DNA of 64,000 nucleotides from Levilactobacillus yonginensis (GCF_964065165.1 NZ_OZ061549.1:1054001-1118000); one strand, 5' to 3'. Counted from the stretch's first letter, positions 1 to 9,318 are shown. The notes: generated from the letters alone by a model not told the origin. Translations and numbers: made by a program.

Positions 1-526
1 TAAGCCATACAACCACACCTACACCGTTGAAATGTTAGGTAACGTGGTCAACGGCCGCCAAGTCAAGCATTTAAACGTTACGATGCAAGACTTCAAGCAA
101 CTGGCCATCAAGCAATTGCAAGCTGGCCAATCCGTTTGGTTCGGTTGTGACGTTGGTCAATCCTCAGAACGTCAAAAGGGAATCATGGACACCAAGTTCT
201 ACGACAAGGATGCCCTTTTCAACATCGACTTCTCCACGACCAAGGCAGAACGCCTCGATTATGGTGAAAGTATGATGACCCACGCTATGGTCTTAACTGG
301 TGTCGACTTAGTCGATGGCCAGCCAACCAAGTGGAAAGTTGAAAACTCCTGGGGTGAAAAGGTCGGCACGAAGGGTTACTTCGTGATGAGCGACGCTTGG
401 ATGGATGAATATTGCTACCAAGTTGTTGTCAACAAACAATTCTTACCTGAAGATTTGAAAAAAACTCAGGAAACCGAAGAACCAACTGTTTTGGCGCCAT
501 GGGACCCAATGGGTGCTTTAGCTTAA
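1..526 (+). CDS. pepC: Aminopeptidase C (C1B cysteine peptidase), 3' part
   Basis: The reading frame is open from base 2 to the TAA at 524-526, so this is the C-terminal part of a gene that starts left of the window. It contains the catalytic histidine context MTHAMVLTG and the catalytic asparagine context ENSWGEK, both characteristic of bleomycin-hydrolase-type PepC; the active cysteine would be in the missing N-terminal part. PepC is a cytoplasmic hexameric aminopeptidase that takes part in peptide utilisation in lactic acid bacteria. A hairpin terminator follows directly. Identification is firm; only the extent of the missing part is unknown. Confidence 0.93.
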   Translation, partial: KPYNHTYTVEMLGNVVNGRQVKHLNVTMQDFKQLAIKQLQAGQSVWFGCDVGQSSERQKGIMDTKFYDKDALFNIDFSTTKAERLDYGESMMTHAMVLTGVDLVDGQPTKWKVENSWGEKVGTKGYFVMSDAWMDEYCYQVVVNKQFLPEDLKKTQETEEPTVLAPWDPMGALA

Positions 527-552
527 GCAGCAGTTATTTCCTAATAAAGTTC

Positions 553-592
553 AAAAGTCCGCGAAATCTTCAATGATTTCACGGACTTTTTG
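553..592 (+). terminator. Terminator of pepC
   Basis: A 15-bp stem (AAAGTCCGCGAAATC with its complement, one mismatch) with a 6-base loop is followed by a T-run. On the opposite strand the hairpin is also followed by TTTT, so it may also end transcripts from the convergent glycerate kinase operon. Confidence 0.85.
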
Positions 593-703
593 GTTTGTTA
601 GACTGACGCTTTTAGCGTTTCAAAAAGATTTATTGTGGCTTCAAACGCCGTACCAGAGCCCTGTTAAACCTCCAGTAGTTCCTTGGCAATCATACCCACC
701 AGG

Positions 704-1834
704 CTACTTGATCACACGAGCAATATTTTCCGCAGTCCGGGCCAAATTGGCCTGTCCCGTTTGAATGGCAGTTGGCAAATCAACGACTCCCGGTAGGATG
801 CCAAAGATGGCATCGATTCCCAAGTCATAGAGTTGGTCAATCCCCTCACCCACGTTGCCAGCCAGACCAATCACCTTAGCATGTGGACTGACCGCTTTCA
901 CAGCCTGAGCCGTTCCCATTGGCGTCTTCCCATACTGCGTCTGAAAATCAATAGCTCCTTCACCAGTAAAAGCCAGGTCAGCACCGACTGCTCGCTCTTT
1001 CAGGTGCGTTTCACGAACCACAATTTCGACACCCTGCTCCATTTGTGACTGGGTAAACGCTAATAGACCCGCTCCCAATCCGCCAGCAGCACCAGCACCA
1101 GGATAATCTGCCAAGTCTTTTCCCAAAGCTTGTTTAATAATTGTTGCATAATGGGCCAAGTTTTCATCAAGAACGGAAACCATCTCTGGTGTCGCTCCCT
1201 TCTGCGGACCAAAGACGGCTGCCGAGCCTTTTGGCCCCACCAACGGATTCGTCACGTCAGACGCGATGCGAACCTTGGTTTGGGCCACCAGCGGATCAAC
1301 TCCAGAAACGTCGATACTGGCTAACTCGGCCAAGCCACCACCACCCCGCTTGATGGACTCACCGGCAGCGTTAAGGAACTTGACACCCAACGCCTCGGCC
1401 ATCCCTTGTCCGCCATCTGTAGTAGCACTACCGCCAATACCAATAACGATTTCCCGAGCACCGTGATGCATTGCATCCAGCATCAGTTGACCGGTCCCGT
1501 AGGTCGTTGTAATCAAGGGATTCTTAGTCTCATTATTAACAAACTGAATCCCACTAGCCGCGGCCATTTCAATGACGGCAGTTCGTTGATCACCCAACAA
1601 CCCGTATTCAGCAGAGACGGTCTCACCTAAGGGGTTCAGCACATCGGCGTGTTTAAAAGTCCCCTGTGTGGCATCAACCAGGGACTGCACCGTCCCCTCG
1701 CCACCATCAGCCATTGGCACAATTTCATAGTCTGCATCCGGGAATACCCGTTGTAAACCGGTGTGAATAGCCTCGGCTGCTTGTTTCGCAGTCAGGCTTC
1801 CTTTAAATGAATCTGGGGCGACCACAATTTTCAT
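704..1834 (-). CDS. glxK: Glycerate kinase (GlxK/GarK family)
   Basis: A 376-residue protein of normal family length. The N-terminus carries APDSFKGSL (about residues 6-14), then ADGGEGT (42-48) and GIGGSATTDGG (132-142), the hallmarks of the type-1 glycerate kinase fold. It phosphorylates D-glycerate to a phosphoglycerate that enters lower glycolysis. It starts with ATG at 1834 behind an AGAAGGG ribosome site. It lies 24 bases downstream of a GntP-family permease on the same strand, which suggests an operon that takes up and phosphorylates glycerate (or a related sugar acid). Substrate is inferred from family and context. Confidence 0.92.
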   Translation of the reverse strand: MKIVVAPDSFKGSLTAKQAAEAIHTGLQRVFPDADYEIVPMADGGEGTVQSLVDATQGTFKHADVLNPLGETVSAEYGLLGDQRTAVIEMAAASGIQFVNNETKNPLITTTYGTGQLMLDAMHHGAREIVIGIGGSATTDGGQGMAEALGVKFLNAAGESIKRGGGGLAELASIDVSGVDPLVAQTKVRIASDVTNPLVGPKGSAAVFGPQKGATPEMVSVLDENLAHYATIIKQALGKDLADYPGAGAAGGLGAGLLAFTQSQMEQGVEIVVRETHLKERAVGADLAFTGEGAIDFQTQYGKTPMGTAQAVKAVSPHAKVIGLAGNVGEGIDQLYDLGIDAIFGILPGVVDLPTAIQTGQANLARTAENIARVIK

Positions 1835-1858
1835 AAGTAAACCATCCCTTCTCTTAAT

Positions 1859-3163
1859 CTAGAACAAGGTAAACATGATGACTCCCACAATCGTCATCGT
1901 CAACCCCACAGCCGTTTCATAGGGGACCGACTGCATCCGTTCTTTTAAAGTCATATTCATCGCATTCGCCGTCACGTGGAAGTAATTTCCTTGAGGTAGG
2001 TGATCAATCACCGTAGCACCCGTATGAACCATCACAGCTGCCGCTAATGGCGCCGTACCAAAGGCCAAGATAGCTTTACCGAATGACCCGGTGGCTAAAA
2101 TAACACCGGTCGATGTCGATGCCGTAGCTGCAGCCATCAGGATACCAGCAATTGGGGCCAAGAAAGTGCCAGAAATACCGGAAATCTTGATCAGATGTAC
2201 AATAGCTGCGGGAAGCGTTGAGGTCGTAATCAGACCGCCAATCGCTCCGGCTCCAATCAAAATCAAGACGACGTCCGTCATCCGTGCCATACCAGCCTTG
2301 GTATAGGCCAAAACTTGCTTGCCCTGGTGCATGGCTAGCATCCCAACTAACCCCGCCAATGGTAAAATATACATGGCGTCCACTTCAAATTTTTCTAATA
2401 ACTCAATATGTAAAATACTCCCAACGGGATTCAGAAGGAGCAAAATAACTGCCAATACGGGTGCAACAATAGCGGACCGCAGTGAAGGCAGTTCTACCGG
2501 TTCATCGGACGTACTCTGGTCTTGATTGGCCTGCACGTCGGCCATCGTGGCAATGGCACCCCGATGGCGCAACAACGTAGCAATTAATACCGTCATGATT
2601 AGCCCAAAGACAGCGGGAATAAAATCGGCCACCATTAATTGACTCAATTCAATATTAAAGCCATGTGCAGCAGCAATGGTGTTAGGATTTGGCGAGATAA
2701 TGTTCCCCGCCTTCCCCCCACCAGACAAGGCAACCAGCAATGCCAGCTTAGAAATTTTCATCCGGCTTCCTACTTCCAGCGCAATTGGCGCCACAATCAG
2801 GACAGCTACGGGAATGAAGACCCCTACGGCGGTAATGATCATGGTTGCCAGCGCCAACGAGAAAATAGCGAGGCTTTCACCAAACTTTGTGACGATTCCC
2901 CGTGCAATGGCGTTCGCCGCACCGGACTCCATCATGACACCAGCAAAGACACCAGCAGCCAAGACCCGGACAACGGTTCCCATCACGCTCTGAGAGCCCG
3001 TCACCACAATGTTAACGGTTTGTGTAAGATTAGCACCACCAATAAGTGCGCCCACAATAGTTCCCAGGAGTAATGAGTAAACGGGATTTAATTTACGAAG
3101 AATTAAAATAATTGCAAGAGCCAACCCGATTAAGGCTCCAATCCAGCTAACAGAAACTGACAC
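1859..3163 (-). CDS. GntP-family gluconate/glycerate permease
   Basis: A hydrophobic 434-residue protein with about 12 membrane segments; it matches the gluconate:H+ symporter family, including the GGGKAGNIISPNPNT loop near residues 147-161. It starts with GTG at 3163, preceded by GGGAGTGG. The gene is first in a two-gene operon with glycerate kinase, so glycerate is the most likely substrate, although gluconate or another sugar acid cannot be excluded. A CcpA-type box lies about 85 bases upstream. Confidence 0.85.
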   Translation of the reverse strand: MSVSVSWIGALIGLALAIILILRKLNPVYSLLLGTIVGALIGGANLTQTVNIVVTGSQSVMGTVVRVLAAGVFAGVMMESGAANAIARGIVTKFGESLAIFSLALATMIITAVGVFIPVAVLIVAPIALEVGSRMKISKLALLVALSGGGKAGNIISPNPNTIAAAHGFNIELSQLMVADFIPAVFGLIMTVLIATLLRHRGAIATMADVQANQDQSTSDEPVELPSLRSAIVAPVLAVILLLLNPVGSILHIELLEKFEVDAMYILPLAGLVGMLAMHQGKQVLAYTKAGMARMTDVVLILIGAGAIGGLITTSTLPAAIVHLIKISGISGTFLAPIAGILMAAATASTSTGVILATGSFGKAILAFGTAPLAAAVMVHTGATVIDHLPQGNYFHVTANAMNMTLKERMQSVPYETAVGLTMTIVGVIMFTLF

Positions 3164-3222
3164 GTGTAGTCCACTCCCATCTTAGTCATTGTTCTCCAGT
3201 AGATTTCACAAAGGACTCTTGC

Positions 3223-3260
3223 AGTATAGCGCAATGCAGTTTCTTATGAAAGCGCTATAT
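3223..3260 (-). promoter_or_regulatory. Promoter region with a cre (CcpA) box for the gntP-glycerate kinase operon
   Basis: On the minus strand a TATACT -10 box occupies 3223-3228. The sequence TGAAAGCGCTATAT at 3247-3260 fits the catabolite-responsive element consensus at 13 of 14 positions and overlaps where the -35 box should lie; the -35 itself is poor. Control by CcpA is inferred from the motif alone. Confidence 0.5.
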
Positions 3261-3445
3261 TTATCCGGACTAATTATTGCCGCACCCGTGAATTCACGTT
3301 CTAACTGCAGGTATACCGGTTTAATATAATCGGTTAAATCCAAGTAAAATTCGTTTTGGCCCACAATCAATTTCCAGACTAATCTGAATATTGGCTAATT
3401 AACATTTAAAGTCGCCAGGCGAATTTCACAAATAACTTGGTACCT

Positions 3446-3483
3446 AAAAAGGGGGGCCCGGATTAAATCCCGGCCCCCTTTAC
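3446..3483 (-). terminator. Terminator of the serine hydrolase gene
   Basis: A GC-rich hairpin (GGGGGCCGGGAT paired with its complement) is followed on the minus strand by TTTTT. It lies 45 bases past the stop codon of the serine hydrolase gene. Confidence 0.88.
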
Positions 3484-3527
3484 GTTAAATTGGCTGACAC
3501 TACTACCCGCAGGCAGCCAACGCCAGG

Positions 3528-4778
3528 CTATTTAAGACTTTTTGTCGTTAGCACATGTTTAAAGGTGGTCTTCGCTAGCTCCTCGGTCGACCAGTCTGGC
3601 CACATAGTCTTCTTGTAGAAATTGTTTGAGAGAAAAATCACCCCGGTCCGCCCATTCTTACTCATGACGAACGTCCCTTCGTAGAATTCTCCTAACCCAT
3701 GACCATAGTAACCAAGCTTCTCAAAGTGGTACATCCCACCGGCATAGTCTGCGTCCGCCAAATTAGCTTCATGGAGCACGTTGGCTCCACTAGGCGTTGC
3801 CAACAGAGTCCCCTGAATGATGGCCCGCTCTGCTCTGAACAGGTCACCAGCACTCATTGTCGCATTACCAGTGGCCACCTGAGCCTCCATATCTCGCATG
3901 GACGTTGAGACCGGCGTGGTGTAATCACCCGGAATATTGCCTTTATACCCCATCGTCATCCCCTTCGTTGTGGACCGAATCTGGGCAAAGGAAGTATGGT
4001 TCAAGTCCAGTGGCGTCACCATGTGTTCATAGAAGTTTTGATAGTAGGATAATCCGGTCACCCGGTTGACAATGGCCGCCAACAGAACAAAACTGATTGG
4101 CTGATAGTTAAACTTATTGACTGACTGCTTATCTACCCGGGCCAGTTGGCTAGCGTACTGGTACACGCCTTTCTCAGACAACGTCGTACTAGGATCAACC
4201 TCTCCCACCAGACCAGCCTTCATATCGAGCATCTGCCGTAATATCACCCGCTTACTACCAGCAATTTTCGGGTAATATTTACTTAATTTATCCGTCAGCG
4301 AAATTTTACCGGCTTGAACGGCCCGCATGACCAACATTCCCGTCATCGATTTCTGAATGGAGTTCACAACAAACTGAGAGGTCGCCTTGTTCTGCTGTTT
4401 TTTCTCCGCATTGGCCATCCCAAATGACCGCTGATAAACCACGCGGTCGTTCTTCACAACTAAGGCCGTCCCACTGAACTTCTTATCCTGCAATGCCGTA
4501 GTCAGTTTGCCCGTAAAAATCGGCGTTCGTTTCCCCAAATTACGTCGATCAAATGCAGTCACTTGATGTGTACGCTGTCGGCTACTGTCGCGGGCATCCG
4601 AACGAATATCCCGTTTAATTTTCTTGGCCGACTTACGATTAGACGTCGCGATTTCTTTTTTGTCCTGTGTATCGATCTGATGCATCCCAAAGACCAGGCC
4701 ACTTATCCCCAAGATAATGACCAGTAACACACCCCAATGGATCAAATTTCGCTTATTCACTTTTCCCCAATCCCCCAT
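3528..4778 (-). CDS. Membrane-anchored serine hydrolase of the beta-lactamase/PBP class C fold
   Basis: A 416-residue protein with one N-terminal membrane segment (about residues 13-31), a basic linker, and a class C beta-lactamase-like domain facing outward. The nucleophile motif SxxK is SIQK at 140-143. The YxN position reads YQP (225-227) and the third motif appears as GHGLGEF (359-365), so it probably is not a true penicillin-binding protein; such proteins often act as D-amino acid esterases or peptidases on the cell wall. The ATG at 4778 has no ribosome site, whereas a GTG at 4760 follows GGGGGATTGGGG and would give a normal start at MNKRNLIHW, so the real start may be 4760. Its promoter overlaps the gpmA terminator. 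Confidence 0.8.
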   Translation of the reverse strand: MGDWGKVNKRNLIHWGVLLVIILGISGLVFGMHQIDTQDKKEIATSNRKSAKKIKRDIRSDARDSSRQRTHQVTAFDRRNLGKRTPIFTGKLTTALQDKKFSGTALVVKNDRVVYQRSFGMANAEKKQQNKATSQFVVNSIQKSMTGMLVMRAVQAGKISLTDKLSKYYPKIAGSKRVILRQMLDMKAGLVGEVDPSTTLSEKGVYQYASQLARVDKQSVNKFNYQPISFVLLAAIVNRVTGLSYYQNFYEHMVTPLDLNHTSFAQIRSTTKGMTMGYKGNIPGDYTTPVSTSMRDMEAQVATGNATMSAGDLFRAERAIIQGTLLATPSGANVLHEANLADADYAGGMYHFEKLGYYGHGLGEFYEGTFVMSKNGRTGVIFLSNNFYKKTMWPDWSTEELAKTTFKHVLTTKSLK

Positions 4779-4798
4779 CTATTGATACTACTAGCTTG

Positions 4799-4804
4799 AT
4801 TATA
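4799..4804 (-). promoter_or_regulatory. -10 box of the serine hydrolase gene
   Basis: A perfect TATAAT on the minus strand lies about 20 bases upstream of the ATG and about 38 upstream of the preferred GTG start. The -35 (TTGTTT, 16 bases further) would lie inside the gpmA terminator hairpin. Confidence 0.45.
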
Positions 4805-4805
4805 C

Positions 4806-4856
4806 GAAAAAGTTGGCCAAAAACAATGATTTATGAACATTGCTTCCGCCAACTTA
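4806..4856 (-). terminator. Terminator of gpmA
   Basis: An outer 8-bp stem (AAGTTGGC with GCCAACTT) encloses an inner CAATG/CATTG stem, and TTTTT follows on the minus strand, about 30 bases past the gpmA stop codon. Confidence 0.75.
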
Positions 4857-4884
4857 ATTATCTTATTCTTTTGTTAATTTTCAC

Positions 4885-5556
4885 CTACAGAATGGTCTTT
4901 CGTAACACATTCAACCGATTATCAAAATCATAGCGAATCGGTTCACCGTTCGCAACTTCAACCTGACTGATATCTGCATCAGCAACATGATCGAGATACT
5001 TAATCAATGCCCGCAGCGTACTCCCATGCGCGACCACTAACTGATTGTCACCAGCCAACAACCGAGGGGCAATTTCATCCTCCCAATAAGGCATCAATCG
5101 ATGATAGGCCATTTCCAGACTCTCACCCAACGGCTCCACGTGGGACCCAAATTGATCATAGCGCCGGTCCTGGGTCACGTGATCCAGCAACGGTGGCACC
5201 GTTTCAAAGCTCCGCCGCCAAATCTTCACCTGGGCAGTCCCTACGGCCTCCTGAACAGCCGCCTTATTCTTACCACGAAGCGCCCCATAATGCCGCTCGT
5301 TCAGTCGCCATGACTTATACTCTGGCAAATAAAGTTGATCAATGGCTTCCAAAATGATGTGAGACGTCACAATTGCCCGCTGAAGCATGGACGTGTGCAA
5401 TGCCGCAAACTGGATACCGGTCTCAGCAACCAACTCACCAGCACTCCAGGCTTGATTCCTGCCCTTAGCTGTCAGTGGCACGTCACTCCACCCCGTGAAA
5501 ATATTATCCCGGTTAGCGACACTCTCTCCATGCCGTAAAATAACTAGCGTTGCCAT
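4885..5556 (-). CDS. gpmA: 2,3-bisphosphoglycerate-dependent phosphoglycerate mutase
   Basis: Interconverts 3- and 2-phosphoglycerate in glycolysis. The phospho-histidine motif LRHGES is at the N-terminus, and [13 protein letters not shown] and [11 protein letters not shown] carry the other conserved catalytic residues of the dPGM branch. The frame opens at 5562, but AAGGGAG lies only one base from that ATG and seven from the ATG at 5556, so 5556 is preferred (223 residues). The protein is slightly shorter than E. coli GpmA, as is common in lactobacilli. It appears to be transcribed alone. Confidence 0.93.
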   Translation of the reverse strand: MATLVILRHGESVANRDNIFTGWSDVPLTAKGRNQAWSAGELVAETGIQFAALHTSMLQRAIVTSHIILEAIDQLYLPEYKSWRLNERHYGALRGKNKAAVQEAVGTAQVKIWRRSFETVPPLLDHVTQDRRYDQFGSHVEPLGESLEMAYHRLMPYWEDEIAPRLLAGDNQLVVAHGSTLRALIKYLDHVADADISQVEVANGEPIRYDFDNRLNVLRKTIL

Positions 5557-5692
5557 CGCCATACTCCCTTTCTCTCAGTCATTTCAATCAATTCCCACCA
5601 ACCATGATACCATAGCTCCCACAGCGTTTCGTCTAATTCGTGTAACTTTTCACGAGAATAATTGGGTCACCTGCTGAAACATATCCGCTACT

Positions 5693-5733
5693 AAAAAAAT
5701 GCCACCGTCCTCCATTTAAAAGGACGTGTGACA
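5693..5733 (-). terminator. Terminator of the AEC-DMT transporter pair
   Basis: A hairpin with CGTCCT/AGGACG at its top and TGYCAC/GTGGCA at its base is followed on the minus strand by seven T. It lies just after the stop codon of the DMT transporter gene. Confidence 0.85.
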
Positions 5734-5745
5734 TTGGTTTAATGA

Positions 5746-6804
5746 TTAATCGGTTGAGGACTCTTCAGTGTGTCGTTCTAATTTGGCTAAAGCAGCTTTA
5801 GCAATTGCCGACTGTTCAGCCATAGCTGGCGTTTGAAAATCGCTGACATCCTCTTCTTCCAAATCGGATTCGCGTGCCTTGACCCGGTTTCCCATGAAAG
5901 TAATGACTGACCCGATCAGAATGATGACAATCCCAACAATGGTATTCGTCAGAATTTTTTCGTGAATCAGAACAGCCGCCATGATTGGCGCTAATCCTGG
6001 CTTGATAAAGAAGACCAGTGAAGCGGTGGAGACATCGGAACGTTCCATTGCCAAGAAGTAAAAGGCAAACCCACCACCGGTCACACAAACCCCGATGAAA
6101 AACAGAATCCAGAAGTAGTGGAAGCTAACATTTTGTAAAATTGGCATCGCAGCAAATTGGCGTAGCCACCCCACCTGACGCATGTTGCCAGCAATCGCTG
6201 GCACGTGGGTAATGGCCATGATGATAAACAGTTCTAATGAGCCAGCCAAGAAAGTAAAACAGGTCATCACAATTCCGTTGAATTCGTGCCGGACAGAACC
6301 CCACCGAGAAACAATACTGTACAAGCCAAAGGTCAATGCCGAGGCGATGGCTAAGGTCAGCCCCACGGGATTCGTTAAATGTGCGGGATTAACGATAACT
6401 ACCAGACCAATGATGGAAACAATGACAGCAATTAAGTTAGCTCGCCCCATTCGTTCATGCAGGATCAAATACGAGAAAATCAAAGCAAAAACTGGGTTAC
6501 AACTGAACAACACGGCGACGGTGGAAGCTTCATCCACCGTAATTGCCAATTGATACAGCGTCATACTGATGATGACACAGACCAAACCGGTCAGGAAGAA
6601 CAACGCCCAATCACTTCGATTTAAGCGATGTTGTTGTTTATGTAAGGCACGTAATGCGATGGGCAGCAAGACAATGCCCCCAATGAAGAACCGGATAAGG
6701 TTCAACTGAATGGGGTTGAACGCCCCACCGGCTGACTTCAAAGCGATTTCCATTGAACTAAACATTAAAGTTGAAAATGCGATGTACAACATTGTTTTTC
6801 TCAA
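5746..6804 (-). CDS. DMT-superfamily transporter with two EamA domains
   Basis: A 352-residue protein with about ten membrane segments arranged as two EamA repeats (roughly residues 3-140 and 155-300), and a hydrophilic acidic tail of about 45 residues. The family exports or imports small metabolites such as amino acids; the substrate cannot be told from sequence. The frame starts at TTG 6804, 13 bases after AGGAGGA, which is a long spacing, so the start is uncertain; the next in-frame ATG is at 6792. It follows an AEC transporter gene after 40 bases and is probably co-transcribed with it. Confidence 0.85.
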   Translation of the reverse strand: MRKTMLYIAFSTLMFSSMEIALKSAGGAFNPIQLNLIRFFIGGIVLLPIALRALHKQQHRLNRSDWALFFLTGLVCVIISMTLYQLAITVDEASTVAVLFSCNPVFALIFSYLILHERMGRANLIAVIVSIIGLVVIVNPAHLTNPVGLTLAIASALTFGLYSIVSRWGSVRHEFNGIVMTCFTFLAGSLELFIIMAITHVPAIAGNMRQVGWLRQFAAMPILQNVSFHYFWILFFIGVCVTGGGFAFYFLAMERSDVSTASLVFFIKPGLAPIMAAVLIHEKILTNTIVGIVIILIGSVITFMGNRVKARESDLEEEDVSDFQTPAMAEQSAIAKAALAKLERHTEESSTD

Positions 6805-6844
6805 AACGAAAAATTGTTCCTCCTTATGTGAACCGACTCAACAA

Positions 6845-7792
6845 TTAGGCAACGTGCTGGACGATCACCATCAGAATCGGAATCACCACTAAACTTAGGA
6901 GGGTCGTTTCGGTTACCATGATGGCCGCGTAATCGGCGTCTGCTCGATAGAGCTTGGCGACTACTGGTGCATTCGTCATGACGGGCATCGCTGCTTGCAA
7001 AATAAAAACCTGTTTCATTAAAATTGGTAAAGGTAACGGTAATACTAGGCACGCCATTAGGGTCGGTGCCACAATAAACCGTCCAAACAGAATGCCCCAA
7101 CTATCTCGGTTGAACCGGATGTTCTGCAATCCTGCCCCGGCAATGGCAGTCCCGATAAAAATCATCGACAATGGAATCGTCAGACCACCGATATACTGGA
7201 AATCCTTCATAATCCAATCTGGTAATTGGATATTTAAGAGGACCAAGAGAACGCCCACGATGAACCCCAGTAATGGCGGTGAAAAAATCTTCTGAAGGGT
7301 ATCTTTGAGGTTGAATATAGCCTTGCCTTGACCATCACGCTGAATGAGATAAACCCCTAAAGTCCAAAAGAAAGTCGTGTTTGCCATGTAATAGACTAAC
7401 ACGAACGGTAAACTCTTCGGCCCAAACAACGCTTCATTCACGGGCAAGCCCACAAAGACCGTGTTTGAATTCAAAAACATTGATTCAAACAGTCCTCGGT
7501 GTTGCGGGTGAATCCGAAATAGGTGGAAGGCAATCATCGAAAGGCCAAACATGATCAGCATTGAAATAATCGGAAACCGGAGATCCGGCAACGTTCGTTT
7601 CAACGTGACCGCGGAAAACTTCGCGGTAATGGTGCTGATCATATAGGCCGGCAACGCAATCTGCGTCACCAACCTGGCGATTAGCTTCGGCGCTTGATCG
7701 TCAAACCAGCCTCGGCGGGAAAGCACGTACCCCAGGCTGATCATGACCAAAATGATCAAGACCCCTGAGACACTTCGAATAAAGACGGCCAT
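6845..7792 (-). CDS. AEC-family (auxin efflux carrier) permease
   Basis: A 315-residue integral membrane protein with about ten hydrophobic segments, beginning MAVFIRSVSGVLIILVM, and with the family's NTVFVGLPV-type segment in the middle. Bacterial AEC proteins include malate and other organic-acid permeases; the substrate here is unknown. It starts with ATG at 7792, seven bases after GGGGAGG. It is the first gene of a two-gene unit with the downstream DMT transporter. Confidence 0.87.
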   Translation of the reverse strand: MAVFIRSVSGVLIILVMISLGYVLSRRGWFDDQAPKLIARLVTQIALPAYMISTITAKFSAVTLKRTLPDLRFPIISMLIMFGLSMIAFHLFRIHPQHRGLFESMFLNSNTVFVGLPVNEALFGPKSLPFVLVYYMANTTFFWTLGVYLIQRDGQGKAIFNLKDTLQKIFSPPLLGFIVGVLLVLLNIQLPDWIMKDFQYIGGLTIPLSMIFIGTAIAGAGLQNIRFNRDSWGILFGRFIVAPTLMACLVLPLPLPILMKQVFILQAAMPVMTNAPVVAKLYRADADYAAIMVTETTLLSLVVIPILMVIVQHVA

Positions 7793-7850
7793 TGGCTAAC
7801 CTCCCCGCTAATCGTTACGAAAAATTAGAGTTTCTTAAGCAACGCGTCTT

Positions 7851-7859
7851 ATTATAGCA
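7851..7859 (-). promoter_or_regulatory. Extended -10 promoter of the AEC-DMT pair
   Basis: On the minus strand the sequence TGCTATAAT, a perfect extended -10 box, lies about 60 bases upstream of the AEC start codon. No convincing -35 box is visible. Confidence 0.6.
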
Positions 7860-8095
7860 TAGGTCCGCGCAAACACGTCTGCGGAACCGTTTACAACCAG
7901 TGTTCTTATCCGGTTTATCCTACCTTGACAGCTTGTGAATTCTCCAAAATTGCGGTAAACTTTCCCTCATTATCTGGGAGTTGACGGGACCCACACATTT
8001 ACGAACGTCGAAATTTATGGTCTAATGGATTAATTGAGTCTACAGATAGGATTCCAGGGGAATTTTAAAATCTGGTAAAGTTGGTTTTCACCCTT

Positions 8096-8123
8096 TTAAC
8101 TGGTGGTAAATCTGACTTATAAT
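8096..8123 (+). promoter_or_regulatory. Promoter of the LCP gene
   Basis: TTAACT, a 16-base spacer and a perfect TATAAT (8118-8123). It covers the first possible start codon of the open frame (8103), which therefore cannot be the real start. Confidence 0.65.
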
Positions 8124-8159
8124 GGTCTAAAGATTTTGATGAGGATGAGGAAAATAAAT

Positions 8160-9305
8160 ATGCCAAACGATAATGAACCACGGCGGCACCACTCCCCCGA
8201 AGACTTTGAACAAGTCTACGACCGGCGTGCCGACCGAAACTCACACTACAAACAACCACAAGTTCACCCACATCGACCAGTCATGTGGACACTTGTCATC
8301 GCCCTACTCGTTCTGCTAAGTGGGGGCTTAGCATACGGCTATCAGGCGTGGAATTCGGCCAAGAAGACCTTCAGTCAAACTTACGAGGCCTCAAACGCCG
8401 CAAAAAGTCGAAACGTGTCAGCCGTCTTGCGGTCAAACAAACCTTTCTCAATTCTCCTAATGGGAACTGACACCGGTGCCTTAGGCCGTTCAGATGTTGG
8501 CCGAACCGATACCATGATGGTTGCCACCATTAATCCACAGAAGGAAACGGCCTACTTAACGAGTATTCCGCGGGATACCCGGGTCACAGTCGGTTCCGGT
8601 CAGAACACTTCTATTCAGAAAATTAACGCGGCCTACACCATTGGTGGTGCCAAAACTGCCGTTAAAACCACGGAAGACCTCTTGGATATTCCAATCGACT
8701 TCTATGCCATTGTCAACATGGGTGGGTTGGAAAAGATGGTCAACGCCGTTGGTGGTGTGGATGTTAAGCCTACACTAACTTTCCAATATGGCGCTGCTAA
8801 TGTGGTCAAGGGTAAAAAGACCCATCTCAATGGAAAACAGGCTCTAGATTACTCCCGGATGCGTCACGAAGATCCGCTGGGTGACTACGGTCGGCAAAAG
8901 CGACAACGAGAAGTCTTACAAAAACTGTTTGTGAAGGCAGCTGGGCTCTCATCAATTACCCGCTACCAAACCATCCTTAAGTCCTTGAATGGTAATTTAA
9001 AGACTGACTTGACTTTCGACGATCTGATGCAGATTCGAGCTAAGTACGGTGATGCCTCTCACCACATCAATTCTGAAACCTTACAAGGACAAGATGCAAT
9101 GATTGACGGTCTTTCCTATCAAGTTCCTACCACGACCGAGCTTAAAAAGATTTCTAATCATATTCGGAAGACTTTAGGCCTGGCCAATACGACGAAGTTT
9201 ACGACTGACGCTGATGCGTCTACCGATGGGACCACTGGTACTGGTTATGACAATACTGGATACAATGCCACCGGCGCTGCGACCAATACTGGTTACGGTT
9301 ACTAA
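8160..9305 (+). CDS. LytR-CpsA-Psr (LCP) family cell-wall glycopolymer ligase
   Basis: A 381-residue protein with a short charged cytoplasmic N-terminus, one membrane segment (about residues 41-61) and an extracellular LCP domain. Conserved elements include SILLMGTD, GRSDVGRTDTMM, TSIPRDTRV and RMRHEDPLGDYGRQKRQ, the arginines and aspartates that bind the polyprenyl pyrophosphate headgroup. The family transfers wall teichoic acid or polysaccharide from lipid carrier to peptidoglycan. The tail is low complexity, rich in Gly, Thr, Asn and Tyr. The ATG at 8160 follows GATGAGGAAAA and lies downstream of the promoter; the longer frame from 8103 is rejected. It is monocistronic, ending in a hairpin. 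Confidence 0.92.
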   Translation: MPNDNEPRRHHSPEDFEQVYDRRADRNSHYKQPQVHPHRPVMWTLVIALLVLLSGGLAYGYQAWNSAKKTFSQTYEASNAAKSRNVSAVLRSNKPFSILLMGTDTGALGRSDVGRTDTMMVATINPQKETAYLTSIPRDTRVTVGSGQNTSIQKINAAYTIGGAKTAVKTTEDLLDIPIDFYAIVNMGGLEKMVNAVGGVDVKPTLTFQYGAANVVKGKKTHLNGKQALDYSRMRHEDPLGDYGRQKRQREVLQKLFVKAAGLSSITRYQTILKSLNGNLKTDLTFDDLMQIRAKYGDASHHINSETLQGQDAMIDGLSYQVPTTTELKKISNHIRKTLGLANTTKFTTDADASTDGTTGTGYDNTGYNATGAATNTGYGY

Positions 9306-9318
9306 TAGATGAATGATC

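Larger units (their letters stand above)
3164..3527. other. 364-base intergenic region
   Basis: This stretch holds the cre box and -10 box of the gntP operon (3223-3260) and the terminator of the serine hydrolase gene (3446-3483). I see no gene in the remaining AT-rich bases. Confidence 0.7.
7793..8159. other. 367-base divergent intergenic region
   Basis: This region separates the AEC gene (minus) from the LCP gene (plus) and carries one promoter for each. I see no further gene between 7860 and 8095. Confidence 0.7.

Noticed and set aside
601-700. Small hairpin GACGCTTTTAGCGTT as a glycerate kinase terminator
   Set aside because: It lacks a T-run on the minus strand; the pepC terminator may serve both directions instead.
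2639-3073. A 144-codon plus-strand frame opposite the GntP permease gene
   Set aside because: No ribosome site, odd composition, fully antisense to a clear membrane protein gene.
8103-8159. Upstream start of the LCP gene at 8103
   Set aside because: It falls inside the promoter; the ATG at 8160 has a proper ribosome site.
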